A DNA stretch of 64,000 nt from assembly GCA_050184115.1 (NCBI GenBank), contig JBFXAQ010000013.1:117003-181002 (forward strand), read 5' to 3'. Under the pieces are notes generated by a model. The model saw only the letters and a list, made by a program, of their open reading frames with translations, was not told the origin of the DNA and searched no databases. Below are positions 41,434-49,222 of this stretch, in pieces; positions within the stretch are counted from its first letter, which is position 1, and the number at the start of each line of letters is the position of its first letter. The translations under genes were made by a program, and so were the position numbers. Source of the DNA: JACKNG01 sp050184115. GTDB lineage: Bacteria; Pseudomonadota; Gammaproteobacteria; Ga0077536.

Positions 41434-41564
41434 GGGCGCGAAGCTACTGCGCTCGGCATCTCGCGTTCCGGCGGTGCTCGCAATCCTCACGTACTCGCTT
41501 GTACGCTGCGGTTGCTGCGCGCCGGCGAAACGCGACATGCCTTCGCTCGCTACGCTTCGCACCC
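41434..41564. repeat. Palindromic repeat, copy 3 with replaced ends
   Basis: Shares the core of copies 1 and 2 from CTACTGCGCTCGGCATC to CCTTCGCTCGC, but its ends are different: GGGCGCGAAGC (41434-41444) and GCTTCGCACCC (41554-41564). These new ends again form an inverted repeat (one mismatch), so pairing was kept while sequence changed. It lies 65 nt before the badI start; the remaining bases hold AAGGAATC before the ATG. Confidence 0.8.
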
Positions 41565-41629
41565 ACCCGCCCAGGCAATCATTCCTACCGCGCTTTCATC
41601 ACTCTCCGAGAATCTAAGGAATCGGACCC

Positions 41630-42427
41630 ATGAGTAATTTCGAAGACATCCTCTACGAAGTGAACGGCCGCACCGCGACCATCACCATCAACCGCCCGAA
41701 GAAGTACAACGCCTTCCGCCCGCGCACGGTGGTCGAGCTGATCGACGCCTTTCAGCTCGCCGGCTGGGACAAGGACATCGGCTCGATCGTCTTCACCGGC
41801 GCTGGCGGCAAGGCCTTCTGCACCGGTGGCGACCAGTCCGACCACGAGGGCGGGCAGTACGGCAACAACGACGCGCGCGGCGCGGTCGGCATGCCGGTCG
41901 AGGAACTGCATTCGGTCATCCGCGACGTGCCCAAGCCCGTCATCGCCAAGGTGCGCGGCTACGCCATCGGCGGCGGCAACGTCTTCGCTACGATCTGCGA
42001 CCTGACCATCGCCTCGGACAACGCCGTGTTCGGCCAGGTCGGCCCCAAGATGGGCTCGGTCGACCCGGGTTTCGGCACGGCCTACCTGGCCCGCGTGGTC
42101 GGCGAGAAGAAGGCCCGCGAGATCTGGTACATGTGCAAGCGCTACAGCGCGCAGGAAGCCGTCGAGATGGGCCTGGCCAACGCCGTCTACCCCGACGACC
42201 AGCTCGACGCCGAGGTGCAGAAGTGGTGCGACGAGTTGAACAAGCGCTCGCCGACCGCCATCGCGCTCGCCAAGAAGAGCTTCAACGCCGACACCGAGTC
42301 CATCCGCGGTTTGAGCCAGTTCGCCCTGCAGGCGGTCAAGCTCTACTACTGGACCGAGGAATCGCAGGAAGGGGTCAAGGCGCTGAACGAGAAGCGCGAT
42401 CCGGACTTCATGAAGTTCTACAAGTAG
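41630..42427 (+). CDS. badI: 2-ketocyclohexanecarboxyl-CoA hydrolase (BadI)
   Basis: A 265-residue crotonase-fold enzyme of the MenB/BadI branch. FCTGGDQSDHEGG, GMPVEELHSVIRDVPKPVIAKV, RGYAIGGGNVFATICDLTIAS and FGQVGPKMGSVDPGFGTAYLARVVGEKKAREIWYMCKRYSA are nearly word for word the sequence I recall for R. palustris BadI. BadI opens the ring of 2-ketocyclohexane-1-carboxyl-CoA by hydrolysis (reverse Dieckmann) to pimelyl-CoA. The BadH-like SDR comes just before it. A substituted ring as substrate is equally possible. MenB (naphthoate synthase) is less likely because no menaquinone genes are present. Confidence 0.88.
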   Translation: MSNFEDILYEVNGRTATITINRPKKYNAFRPRTVVELIDAFQLAGWDKDIGSIVFTGAGGKAFCTGGDQSDHEGGQYGNNDARGAVGMPVEELHSVIRDVPKPVIAKVRGYAIGGGNVFATICDLTIASDNAVFGQVGPKMGSVDPGFGTAYLARVVGEKKAREIWYMCKRYSAQEAVEMGLANAVYPDDQLDAEVQKWCDELNKRSPTAIALAKKSFNADTESIRGLSQFALQAVKLYYWTEESQEGVKALNEKRDPDFMKFYK

Positions 42428-42498
42428 CGGCGTGCTGCGTCGGCGGCACCGGCTGCCGTCGACGCGCGGCCTGGCCGTCAGCGGTCAGCCCGCGCCGC

Positions 42499-44067
42499 TC
42501 ACGCCACCGAGCGGCCCTGCCCGTCCCAGAACGGCGCGCGCAGGTCCTTCTTCGCGATCTTGCCGCTGCCGGTCATGGGGAAGGCGGTGTGGAAGTCGAT
42601 CGACTTCGGCAGCTTGTAGCCGGCGAGCTTGTCGCGGCAGTAGGCGAGGAGGTCTTCCTCGCCGACCGCGCTGCCGGCCTTGCGCACCACGCAGGCCTTG
42701 ACCGCCTCGCCCCAGCGCTCGTCGGGGACGCCGATGACGGCGACCGCGGCGACTTCGGGGTGGGTCGACAGCACCGACTCGATCTCGGTCGAGTAGATGT
42801 TCTCGCCGCCGGAGACGATCATGTCCTTCAGGCGGTCGTGGATGTAGTAGAGGCCGTCGGCGTCGCGGATCGCGATGTCGCCGCTGTGGTACCAGCCTTG
42901 CTCGAACACCGCCGCGGTCTGCGCCGGTTTCTGCCAGTAGCCGCTGGCGAGCGAGGGCGAGCGGATCCACAGCTCGCCCGGTTCGCCATCGGCGACGTCC
43001 TCACCGTTCTCGTCGACGATGCGCAGGTCTATCAGGGGCAGCGGCCGGCCGCAGGCGCGCAACTTCTGCTCGTTGCCGAGATCGTGTTCGTTGGGCCTGA
43101 GCAGGGTCACCGCGCCCGAGGTTTCCGTCGCGCCGTAGAACTGCATGAACTCGCAGGGCATGGCGGCAATCGCGCGCTTGATGAGGCCGAGGGAGATCGG
43201 CGAGCCGGCGTACATGACCATGCGCAGCGAGGAGAAATCGGCCTCGTCCGCGCCGGGATGGTCGAGCAGCATCTGGATCATGGCCGGCGCAAAGGCGCTG
43301 ATGGTCGGCTTGAGACGGCTGATCGACTGCAGCGCCGCGCCGGGTTCGAACTGGCGATCGACCAGCACCGCCATGCCGTTGTACAGCGACTGCAGCGAGA
43401 GCCCGATGGCGAGCAGGTGGAAGTTCGGCAGCGCGACCAGGAAGCGATCCTCCGGGTGCCATTCGAGCGCTTCCTCGAAATGCTCGCACAGGCGCATGTG
43501 GTTCAGGTTGTCGTGGGTGATCACCACGCCCTTCGGTTCGCCGGTCGTGCCCGAGGTGTAGAGCTGGATCGCCCCCGCCTCGAGGGCGACTTCCGGCAGC
43601 GGGGCGGGTTCGGCGGCACGCAGCCACGCGCGGAAGGGGTCGGCATCGCCCTGGTCGCGATCGACGACCTGCACCGGCAGCGCAAGTCCGCAGTCCGCAA
43701 CGATGGCGGCCCACAGTTCCGCGAACTCGGGTTCGACGAACGCGAACGCGGCAGCGGTATCGCGCAGCACGTTCACCAGCTCGGGCTTCGACAGGCGCCA
43801 GTTGAGCGGGCAGAAGCAGGCGCCGGCGCGGGCCGTGCCGAACAGGGCGACGAAGAAGTCGTCGGAATTCTTGCCCAGAAACACCACGCGCTGCCCGGCC
43901 TCGACGCCGGCGGCGCGCAGGGCGCTGGCGACGCGGGTGGTCTCCTCGTCGAGCGCACCGTAGGTCGTTTCGTGGCCGTCGTAACTCAGCGCGAGGCGCC
44001 CGGGCGTGTGAGCCGCGTGGTAGCGCGGGTAGTCGCCGACGGTTCGGATTTCCTTGTACACCCACAT
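42499..44067 (-). CDS. Acyl-CoA synthetase (AMP-forming ligase)
   Basis: A 522-residue ANL-family ligase starting MWVYKEIRTV at 44067. AMP-binding signature YTSGTTGEPKGVVITH, QFYGATETSG, SGDIAIRDADGLYYIHDRLKDMIVSGGENIYSTEIE, and the C-terminal catalytic Lys in GSGKIAKKDLR. It would convert a carboxylic acid, ATP and CoA to acyl-CoA. It is divergent from the XylA-like reductase operon, sharing the spacer with the third MarR-type operator; thus a likely activator of the ring carboxylate formed by the hydroxylase route. Confidence 0.92.
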   Translation of the reverse strand: MWVYKEIRTVGDYPRYHAAHTPGRLALSYDGHETTYGALDEETTRVASALRAAGVEAGQRVVFLGKNSDDFFVALFGTARAGACFCPLNWRLSKPELVNVLRDTAAAFAFVEPEFAELWAAIVADCGLALPVQVVDRDQGDADPFRAWLRAAEPAPLPEVALEAGAIQLYTSGTTGEPKGVVITHDNLNHMRLCEHFEEALEWHPEDRFLVALPNFHLLAIGLSLQSLYNGMAVLVDRQFEPGAALQSISRLKPTISAFAPAMIQMLLDHPGADEADFSSLRMVMYAGSPISLGLIKRAIAAMPCEFMQFYGATETSGAVTLLRPNEHDLGNEQKLRACGRPLPLIDLRIVDENGEDVADGEPGELWIRSPSLASGYWQKPAQTAAVFEQGWYHSGDIAIRDADGLYYIHDRLKDMIVSGGENIYSTEIESVLSTHPEVAAVAVIGVPDERWGEAVKACVVRKAGSAVGEEDLLAYCRDKLAGYKLPKSIDFHTAFPMTGSGKIAKKDLRAPFWDGQGRSVA

Positions 44068-44204
44068 GGTCTCGAGTCCTCGGTCGATGGTCGCAGTGCC
44101 CGGGCATTGCGGGCCTGCACTGCCTGCGCGCGTCGTTCGGAGCGGCCCAGGCATCGTCGCGGCGGCTGGCGCGTTTTCCCGGCCGCTCCCGCACTGGATC
44201 GCTT

Positions 44205-44224
44205 ATAGTAAACATGCGTACTAT
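44205..44224. promoter_or_regulatory. MarR-type operator, copy 3
   Basis: ATAGTAAACATGCGTACTAT: identical to ATAGTACGCATGCGTACTAT except at two positions. It lies in the divergent spacer between the ligase start (44067) and the reductase start (44275), and its AT-rich surroundings (TTATAG, TATATGC) suggest promoter overlap. Confidence 0.78.
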
Positions 44225-44274
44225 ATGCTGCGTTATCATATCCCGCCAACCCCGCTGCCGCACGGGGAGGAGCC

Positions 44275-45351
44275 ATGGGCCTGCTCAGCAAGTTGTTCGG
44301 TCAATCGGTCAGCACGGTCACGGCCGAGCCTTCCGGGCTGCGTTTCGAAGTGCGCAGCAACCAGTCGATCCTCGAGGCCGCGCTCGCCCAGGGCATCGCC
44401 TTTCCGCACAGCTGTACGGTCGGTACCTGCGGCTCGTGCAAGTGCCGGCTCAAGTCGGGGAAGATTCGCGAGATCACGAATTTCGGTTACGTGTTGTCGG
44501 CCGAGGAACTGCAGGGCGACGTCATCCTGGCCTGCCAGGCCGCGGCCCGCGGCGACGTGGTGATCGAGGTGCCCGGACTTTCGGCACATCGCCTGCATCC
44601 GGCGCAGGATTTCACCGCGACGATCAGCGCCACGTTCGACCTCACCCACGACATCAAGCAGGTCACCCTCGCGCTCGATCGGCCCATGCAATTCGACGGC
44701 GGGCAGTACGCGCACCTCGCCGTCGACGAGATTTTCGGTGCCCGCGCCTATTCGTTCGCCATGCCGCCGCGGGCGGGCGGAACGAGCGAGGTGTCGTTCT
44801 TCGTCCGCCACGTGCCGGGCGGCATGTTCACCGACCTGCTCTTCAGCGGCGGGCTGGACGGCAAGACCCTCAAGGTGCACGGCCCGGCCGGCAACTTCTG
44901 GCTGCGCGACAGCCGCGCGCCGATGATCTGCCTGGCCGGTGGCAGCGGCCTCGCACCGTTGCTGTCGCTGCTCGAGGACGCGGTGGCGCGGCACGTCGGG
45001 CGCCCCTGCATCGTCCTGTTCGGCGCCCGCACCGCGGCCGATCTCTACGCCCTCGACCGCCTCGCCGCGGTCGGCGCCGACTGGAACGGGTCGTTCACTT
45101 TCACGCCCGTGCTGTCGGCGGAACCCGCCGACAGTGCCTGGGACGGTGCGCGCGGCCTGGTCACGGACCTGCTCGCGAGCGCCGCCGCCGGCCTCGCCTC
45201 CGACGAGGCGGAGGCCTACCTGTGCGGGCCGCCGCCGATGATCGATGCTGCGCTGCCGGCGCTCGCGGCACTCGGCCTGCAGCCGGCGAACATGCATTTC
45301 GACAAGTTCCTCGATGGCAGCCACGGGCTCGCCCGGCAGGAACTCGCGTAA
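44275..45351 (+). CDS. XylA-like electron-transfer reductase (2Fe-2S/FAD/NADH)
   Basis: A 358-residue three-domain reductase. N-terminal plant-type ferredoxin with C47, C52, C55 and C87 (HSCTVGTCGSCKC...LACQA), then the FAD domain (ARAYSFAMPP), then the NAD domain (CLAGGSGLAPLLSLLE, YLCGPPPM). This is the architecture of XylA, CymAb and related donors for membrane or soluble oxygenases. The membrane hydroxylase at 33762 has the same predicted operator upstream of its unit and no other donor. GGGGAGGAG sets the ATG. First gene of an operon that appears to run to 53081. Confidence 0.93.
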   Translation: MGLLSKLFGQSVSTVTAEPSGLRFEVRSNQSILEAALAQGIAFPHSCTVGTCGSCKCRLKSGKIREITNFGYVLSAEELQGDVILACQAAARGDVVIEVPGLSAHRLHPAQDFTATISATFDLTHDIKQVTLALDRPMQFDGGQYAHLAVDEIFGARAYSFAMPPRAGGTSEVSFFVRHVPGGMFTDLLFSGGLDGKTLKVHGPAGNFWLRDSRAPMICLAGGSGLAPLLSLLEDAVARHVGRPCIVLFGARTAADLYALDRLAAVGADWNGSFTFTPVLSAEPADSAWDGARGLVTDLLASAAAGLASDEAEAYLCGPPPMIDAALPALAALGLQPANMHFDKFLDGSHGLARQELA

Positions 45352-45405
45352 ACGACCGCCCCGGGTGCGGCAGTCCCGGGGGAGATGGGAAGGGGAGAAG
45401 CGGAC

Positions 45406-46512
45406 ATGCAGACAATCGCAGCGGTGGCGCGTGCCGCCGGCGCGCCGTTCACGATCGAGACGCTCGAACTCGAGGCGCCGCGCGCCGACGAGGTGCTGGT
45501 GCGCATCGTCAGCGCGGGCCTGTGCCACACCGACCTCGCCGCGCGCGACCAGATGATCCCGGTGCCGCTGCCGATCGTGCTCGGCCACGAGGGCGCCGGT
45601 GTCGTCGAAGCCGTCGGCGCCGGCGTCACCGATCTCGCCGTCGGTGATCACGTCGCCCTGTCGTTCGCTGCCTGCGGGTCCTGCGGCAACTGCACGGGCG
45701 GCGTGCCAGGCTACTGCCACAGTTTCATGCCGCTCAATTTCGGCGGTGCACGCGCCGACGGCAGCCATGCCTTGACGAACGGCGACGAAGCGGTGGCCAG
45801 CCACTTCTTCGGCCAGTCCTCGTTCGCGACGCGCGCGGTGGTGAATCGCCGCAACGCCGTCAAGGTGCGCAGCGACGCACCGCTCGAACTGCTCGGGCCG
45901 CTCGGCTGCGGCGTGCAGACCGGCGCCGGCAGCATCATGTGCGCGCTCGGCTGCGAAGCGGGCTCGTCGTTGCTGGTGCTCGGCGGAGGCTCGGTCGGGC
46001 TCTCGGCGGTGCTGGGGGCGGTGGTGCAGGGTTGCAGCACGATAGTCGTCGTCGAACCACAGGCGGCGCGGCGCGCGCTCGCCCTCGAACTCGGCGCCAC
46101 GCATGCCTTCGACCCCGCCGCGGGCGGGGGCTTCGCCGCTGCCGTGCGCGCCGTCGCGCCGGGCGGTGTCGACTACGTCCTCGATACCAGTGGCCGCAAC
46201 GCCGTCATCGCGGCCGCGGTCGGTACGCTCGCGCACCGCGCCACCATGGGTATCCTGGCCGTGCCGGCCAGCGCGGACGACGCCGTGCTCGGCGTCGATG
46301 TCATCAGCCTCCTCGGGCTCGGTTACCGCATCAAGGGCATCACCGAGGGCGACGTCGATCCGCAGGCATTCATTCCGCGCATGGTCGATCTCCATCTCGC
46401 CGGCCGCTTCCCGTTCGACCGCCTGGTCACGACCTACCCGCTCGCCGACATCAACCGTGCCGTCGACGACCAGCACGCCGGCCGCTGCATCAAGCCGGTC
46501 CTCCTGCCCTGA
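45406..46512 (+). CDS. Zn-dependent alcohol dehydrogenase (XylB/aryl-alcohol type)
   Basis: A 368-residue medium-chain dehydrogenase. Catalytic zinc C40, H61, E62 (GLCHTDLAARD, GHEGAGVVEAVG); structural zinc C90, C93, C96, C104 (AACGSCGNCTGGVPGYC); NAD motif GGGSVG. It resembles benzyl-alcohol dehydrogenases such as XylB. Behind the reductase it would oxidise the alcohol made by the hydroxylase to an aldehyde. No aldehyde dehydrogenase of the XylC type is visible in the window. Confidence 0.92.
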   Translation: MQTIAAVARAAGAPFTIETLELEAPRADEVLVRIVSAGLCHTDLAARDQMIPVPLPIVLGHEGAGVVEAVGAGVTDLAVGDHVALSFAACGSCGNCTGGVPGYCHSFMPLNFGGARADGSHALTNGDEAVASHFFGQSSFATRAVVNRRNAVKVRSDAPLELLGPLGCGVQTGAGSIMCALGCEAGSSLLVLGGGSVGLSAVLGAVVQGCSTIVVVEPQAARRALALELGATHAFDPAAGGGFAAAVRAVAPGGVDYVLDTSGRNAVIAAAVGTLAHRATMGILAVPASADDAVLGVDVISLLGLGYRIKGITEGDVDPQAFIPRMVDLHLAGRFPFDRLVTTYPLADINRAVDDQHAGRCIKPVLLP

Positions 46513-46534
46513 ACCGCAACCGGAGACGCGTTCG

Positions 46535-47539
46535 ATGATCACCAACGACGACATGCGTTACCACCTCGAGGGGATGGCCAAGCTGACCGACGAGCGCACC
46601 CGGCACCACTGGGCCGAGACGCTCTACATCCCCTTCGCCGTGCCCGAACGCGCCCTGTTCGGCAACGCCTACCTCATGGCGCGGCCCGGGGTCGGCGTCA
46701 TCACCAGCGACGTCAAGGTGTTCGAGGGCCTCGGCCGCTCGCGCTTCGATGCGCTCTACACCGACAACCAGACCCAGCTGCCCGCACCGGCCGATTTCCG
46801 TGCCTTCGAGCTGCCGAGCGGCATGGAGGTCGATCTGAGCGCGGGACCCGAGCGTTACCACGTCAGCTACGAAGGCGTCGACGACACGCGTTTCGAGATC
46901 GAGGCGACGGCCATCATGCCAGCCTACGACATCCACGATCCCGCCATGGACCCGATGGCGCGCAAGTCCTACGAGGACCAGGCCGGGAATTCCGGATACG
47001 GCGCGGCCTACGGCGGGCACTACGACCAGCTCTGCCGCATCCGCGGTTCGTTGACCGTGCGCGGGCGCGCGTTCGACATCGACTACGTCGACTGCATGGA
47101 TCGCAGCTGGGGCGTGCGCCCCGAGATCGGCCTGCAGCCGATGGCGTGGCTGCACGCGATCTTCGGCGCGGACTACGCCTTCCACGGCATCTGGTCGATG
47201 AACTACGCCGGCGGGCGCGACGCCCAGCACACCTTCGCCCATGGCTTCGTGCTCGAGAACGGCCGGGTCCACGGCTGCACGGCTGCCGCCATCAAGGTCG
47301 AGCGCGACGGCGTGTGGGGCGCGCATTACGACATCACCGCAATCGACGAGCGCGGCACCACGCACCGCTTCCTCGGCGCCCCGATCGCGTCCGGCCTGTG
47401 GGAACCCTACGGCTGCGTCGGTGTGCCCAACCTGCTGTGCCGCTTCGTCGCCGCCGACGGCCGTGTCGGTTACGGCGAGAACCAGGAGGGCTGGTTCTAC
47501 GACGCCTACCAGAAGCTGCGTGCGGCCGGAAAGCTCTGA
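46535..47539 (+). CDS. DUF7064/DUF7065-type (CrtC-like) protein, copy 1
   Basis: A 334-residue protein with a lipocalin-like two-part layout as in hydroxyneurosporene synthase-like proteins. Key features: DLSAGPERYHVSYEGVDDTRFEIEATAIMPAYDIHDP, GGHYDQLCRIRGSLTVRGRAFDIDYVDCMDRSWGVRPE (the DRSWGxR motif), YAFHGIWSMNYAG. A homologue is encoded at 50873-51838. The domain name is my recollection. Related CrtC proteins hydrate double bonds. The place between an alcohol dehydrogenase and a kinase suggests a step on a hydroxylated or unsaturated terpenoid-like acid, but the function is unknown. Confidence 0.75.
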   Translation: MITNDDMRYHLEGMAKLTDERTRHHWAETLYIPFAVPERALFGNAYLMARPGVGVITSDVKVFEGLGRSRFDALYTDNQTQLPAPADFRAFELPSGMEVDLSAGPERYHVSYEGVDDTRFEIEATAIMPAYDIHDPAMDPMARKSYEDQAGNSGYGAAYGGHYDQLCRIRGSLTVRGRAFDIDYVDCMDRSWGVRPEIGLQPMAWLHAIFGADYAFHGIWSMNYAGGRDAQHTFAHGFVLENGRVHGCTAAAIKVERDGVWGAHYDITAIDERGTTHRFLGAPIASGLWEPYGCVGVPNLLCRFVAADGRVGYGENQEGWFYDAYQKLRAAGKL

Positions 47540-47549
47540 GTCGGTCGCC

Positions 47550-48707
47550 ATGACGAGCCCGGCGCGTTGGGATCGCGACGACCTCGAGCCGCGCATCGCG
47601 CACGTGCTCGCGCGCAAGATGGGCCGGCGCGGCTTGGGTCCCTATGCCGCACGCACCGACGCCGAAGTCACCGCGCAACTCCAGAACCTGTTCCGCGCCG
47701 CCGGGCTCACGCAGGTCGGCATCACCGATCTCGCGCGCATGACCGGCGGCGCGTCCAAGGAGCAGTTCGCCTTCACCCTCGAACACGCCGATGCGGCCGC
47801 GCCCGAACGGCTGGTGCTGCGCATGGATCCCTGGATGGGCATCGTCGAGACCTGCCGCGGGCGCGAGGCGCAGTTGCTGCGCGCCTTCGCCGACACCGTA
47901 CCGGTGCCGCCGCTGCGCTACGTCGATGCCGACGGCGAGCATCTCGGCGCGCCCGGCCTCATCACGGCCATGGTCGATGGCGCGACGGCGCCGAGCGACG
48001 TGCCACTCGCCGCGGTGAGCGGCATCGGCATCCGTTTCGCGCATTGGATCGAGAAGCTCGCGCCGCAGTTCGTCGCCAACCTCGCGCGCATCCACGGCCG
48101 CGACTGGCGGGCGGCAGACCTTTCGTATTTCGACCCGCCGGCGCCCGGCACCACCCAGGCCGCCACGCGCCAGGTCAACTGGTGGATGCGGGTGTGGGCG
48201 GACGACCTCGTCGAGCCGGACCCGCTCGTCACCTTCACCGAGCGCTGGCTGCGCGAGAACGCCCCGGTGTGCGACGAACCGGTGCTCGTGCACGGCGATT
48301 ACCGCATCGGCAACTTCATGTTCGTCGAGCCTTCGGGTGAGTTCTCCGCCGTGCTCGACTGGGAACTGGCGCACCTCGGCGATTGCCACGAGGATCTCGG
48401 CTGGTGCGTGCAACGGCTGTTTTCCACGCCCGGGCCGGACGGCGAACCGCTGGTCTGCGGCTTGCTGCCGCGCGACGAGTTCATCGCCCGGTACGCCGCG
48501 GCGTCCGGGCGCAAGGTCGACCCGGCGACGGTGCGCTACTACGAGATTCTCGGCGCCTGGAAGTGCGTCATCATCAACAACGCCACCGCCTGCTGCGCGG
48601 CGCGCGAGGGCCAGAGCCACCAGGACCTGATGCTCACCTGGCTCGCGTTCGGCACGGCCGTCTTCCGCGACGAGATCGTGCGGCTCATCCGGGAGGCCGA
48701 GGCATGA
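47550..48707 (+). CDS. APH-fold phosphotransferase (acyl-CoA kinase-like), module 1
   Basis: A 385-residue aminoglycoside-phosphotransferase-fold kinase. Gly-rich MTGGASKEQFAF, catalytic HGDYRIGNFMF (HxDxxxxN) and metal-binding LDWELAHLGD are intact. Kinases of this type in CoA pathways (LvaA of levulinate degradation, the kinase domain of ACAD10/11) phosphorylate hydroxyacyl-CoA; antibiotic resistance is unlikely here. It is coupled by a 4-nt overlap to a small helical partner gene. Start ATG 47550 is 10 nt after the preceding stop. Confidence 0.88.
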   Translation: MTSPARWDRDDLEPRIAHVLARKMGRRGLGPYAARTDAEVTAQLQNLFRAAGLTQVGITDLARMTGGASKEQFAFTLEHADAAAPERLVLRMDPWMGIVETCRGREAQLLRAFADTVPVPPLRYVDADGEHLGAPGLITAMVDGATAPSDVPLAAVSGIGIRFAHWIEKLAPQFVANLARIHGRDWRAADLSYFDPPAPGTTQAATRQVNWWMRVWADDLVEPDPLVTFTERWLRENAPVCDEPVLVHGDYRIGNFMFVEPSGEFSAVLDWELAHLGDCHEDLGWCVQRLFSTPGPDGEPLVCGLLPRDEFIARYAAASGRKVDPATVRYYEILGAWKCVIINNATACCAAREGQSHQDLMLTWLAFGTAVFRDEIVRLIREAEA

Positions 48708-49222
48708 ACCCCGACATCGACCTGCGCCTGAAGTCGCTGGAAAAGGCGCTCGGCGACGTCATCGCGCGCGCTTTGCCCGCGCACGAGCGGATGGCGCACG
48801 ACCAGCTCAAGCTCGTGCTCGGCCATCTCGGCATCATCGGCAGGCACTGGAAGTACGCCTTGCGTTACGAACTCGACTCGCTGGGGGCGATGAACGTGCT
48901 CGCCGGCCGGCTGCGGCCGTTCGCCGCCGATGCGGCGCTGGCGCAGGCGCTCGACGCCGCGCGTGACGCCGCCGACGCGGTCGATCGCCACGACTATGAC
49001 GCGGTCAGCACGGCGCAGCGCGCGCTCGGTGCGGCCGTCGACCGGGTCATCGCGGCTGGCTACACCACCGCACCGATGCCGGCGGCGCTGCGCGACATCG
49101 TGCTCGATCATTTCGCCGTGCAGGCGCCGCGCGAACGCACCTGGCACCAGGGCAGCGGGCTCGATCCGGATGCCGCGACGCTGCCCGCCATCGACACCCT
49201 GTTCGAACGGGAGCGCCCGTGA
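48704..49222 (+). CDS. Small helical kinase-partner protein (DUF6285-like), module 1
   Basis: A 172-residue, mostly helical protein. It starts MNPDIDLRLKSLEKALGDVIARALPAHERMAHDQLKLVLGHL and ends WHQGSGLDPDAATLPAIDTLF. Two homologues (50379-50876 and 56732-57271) share the opening (L.LR, V(I/L).A, A..Q.Q...G.L) and the ending (W....G.......LP....L). Each sits directly next to an APH-fold kinase. In the Pseudomonas lva operon the kinase LvaA needs a small partner LvaB; I infer a similar complex. The DUF number is a recollection. Overlaps both neighbours by 4 nt. Confidence 0.75.
   Translation: MNPDIDLRLKSLEKALGDVIARALPAHERMAHDQLKLVLGHLGIIGRHWKYALRYELDSLGAMNVLAGRLRPFAADAALAQALDAARDAADAVDRHDYDAVSTAQRALGAAVDRVIAAGYTTAPMPAALRDIVLDHFAVQAPRERTWHQGSGLDPDAATLPAIDTLFERERP

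Noticed and set aside
41125..41564. Possible CRISPR array
   Set aside because: Units are 130-145 bp, themselves palindromic, with 11-14 bp between them; there are no short repeats with unique spacers and no cas genes.
41630..42427. MenB (naphthoate synthase) for menaquinone
   Set aside because: The crotonase is of the MenB/BadI branch, but sequence blocks match BadI as I recall it and BadH-like and acyl-CoA dehydrogenase genes surround it; no men genes are present.
42133..44208. A 691-codon plus-strand open frame
   Set aside because: It runs through badI in another frame and antisense to the acyl-CoA ligase, whose motifs are complete. No recognisable domain in the long frame.
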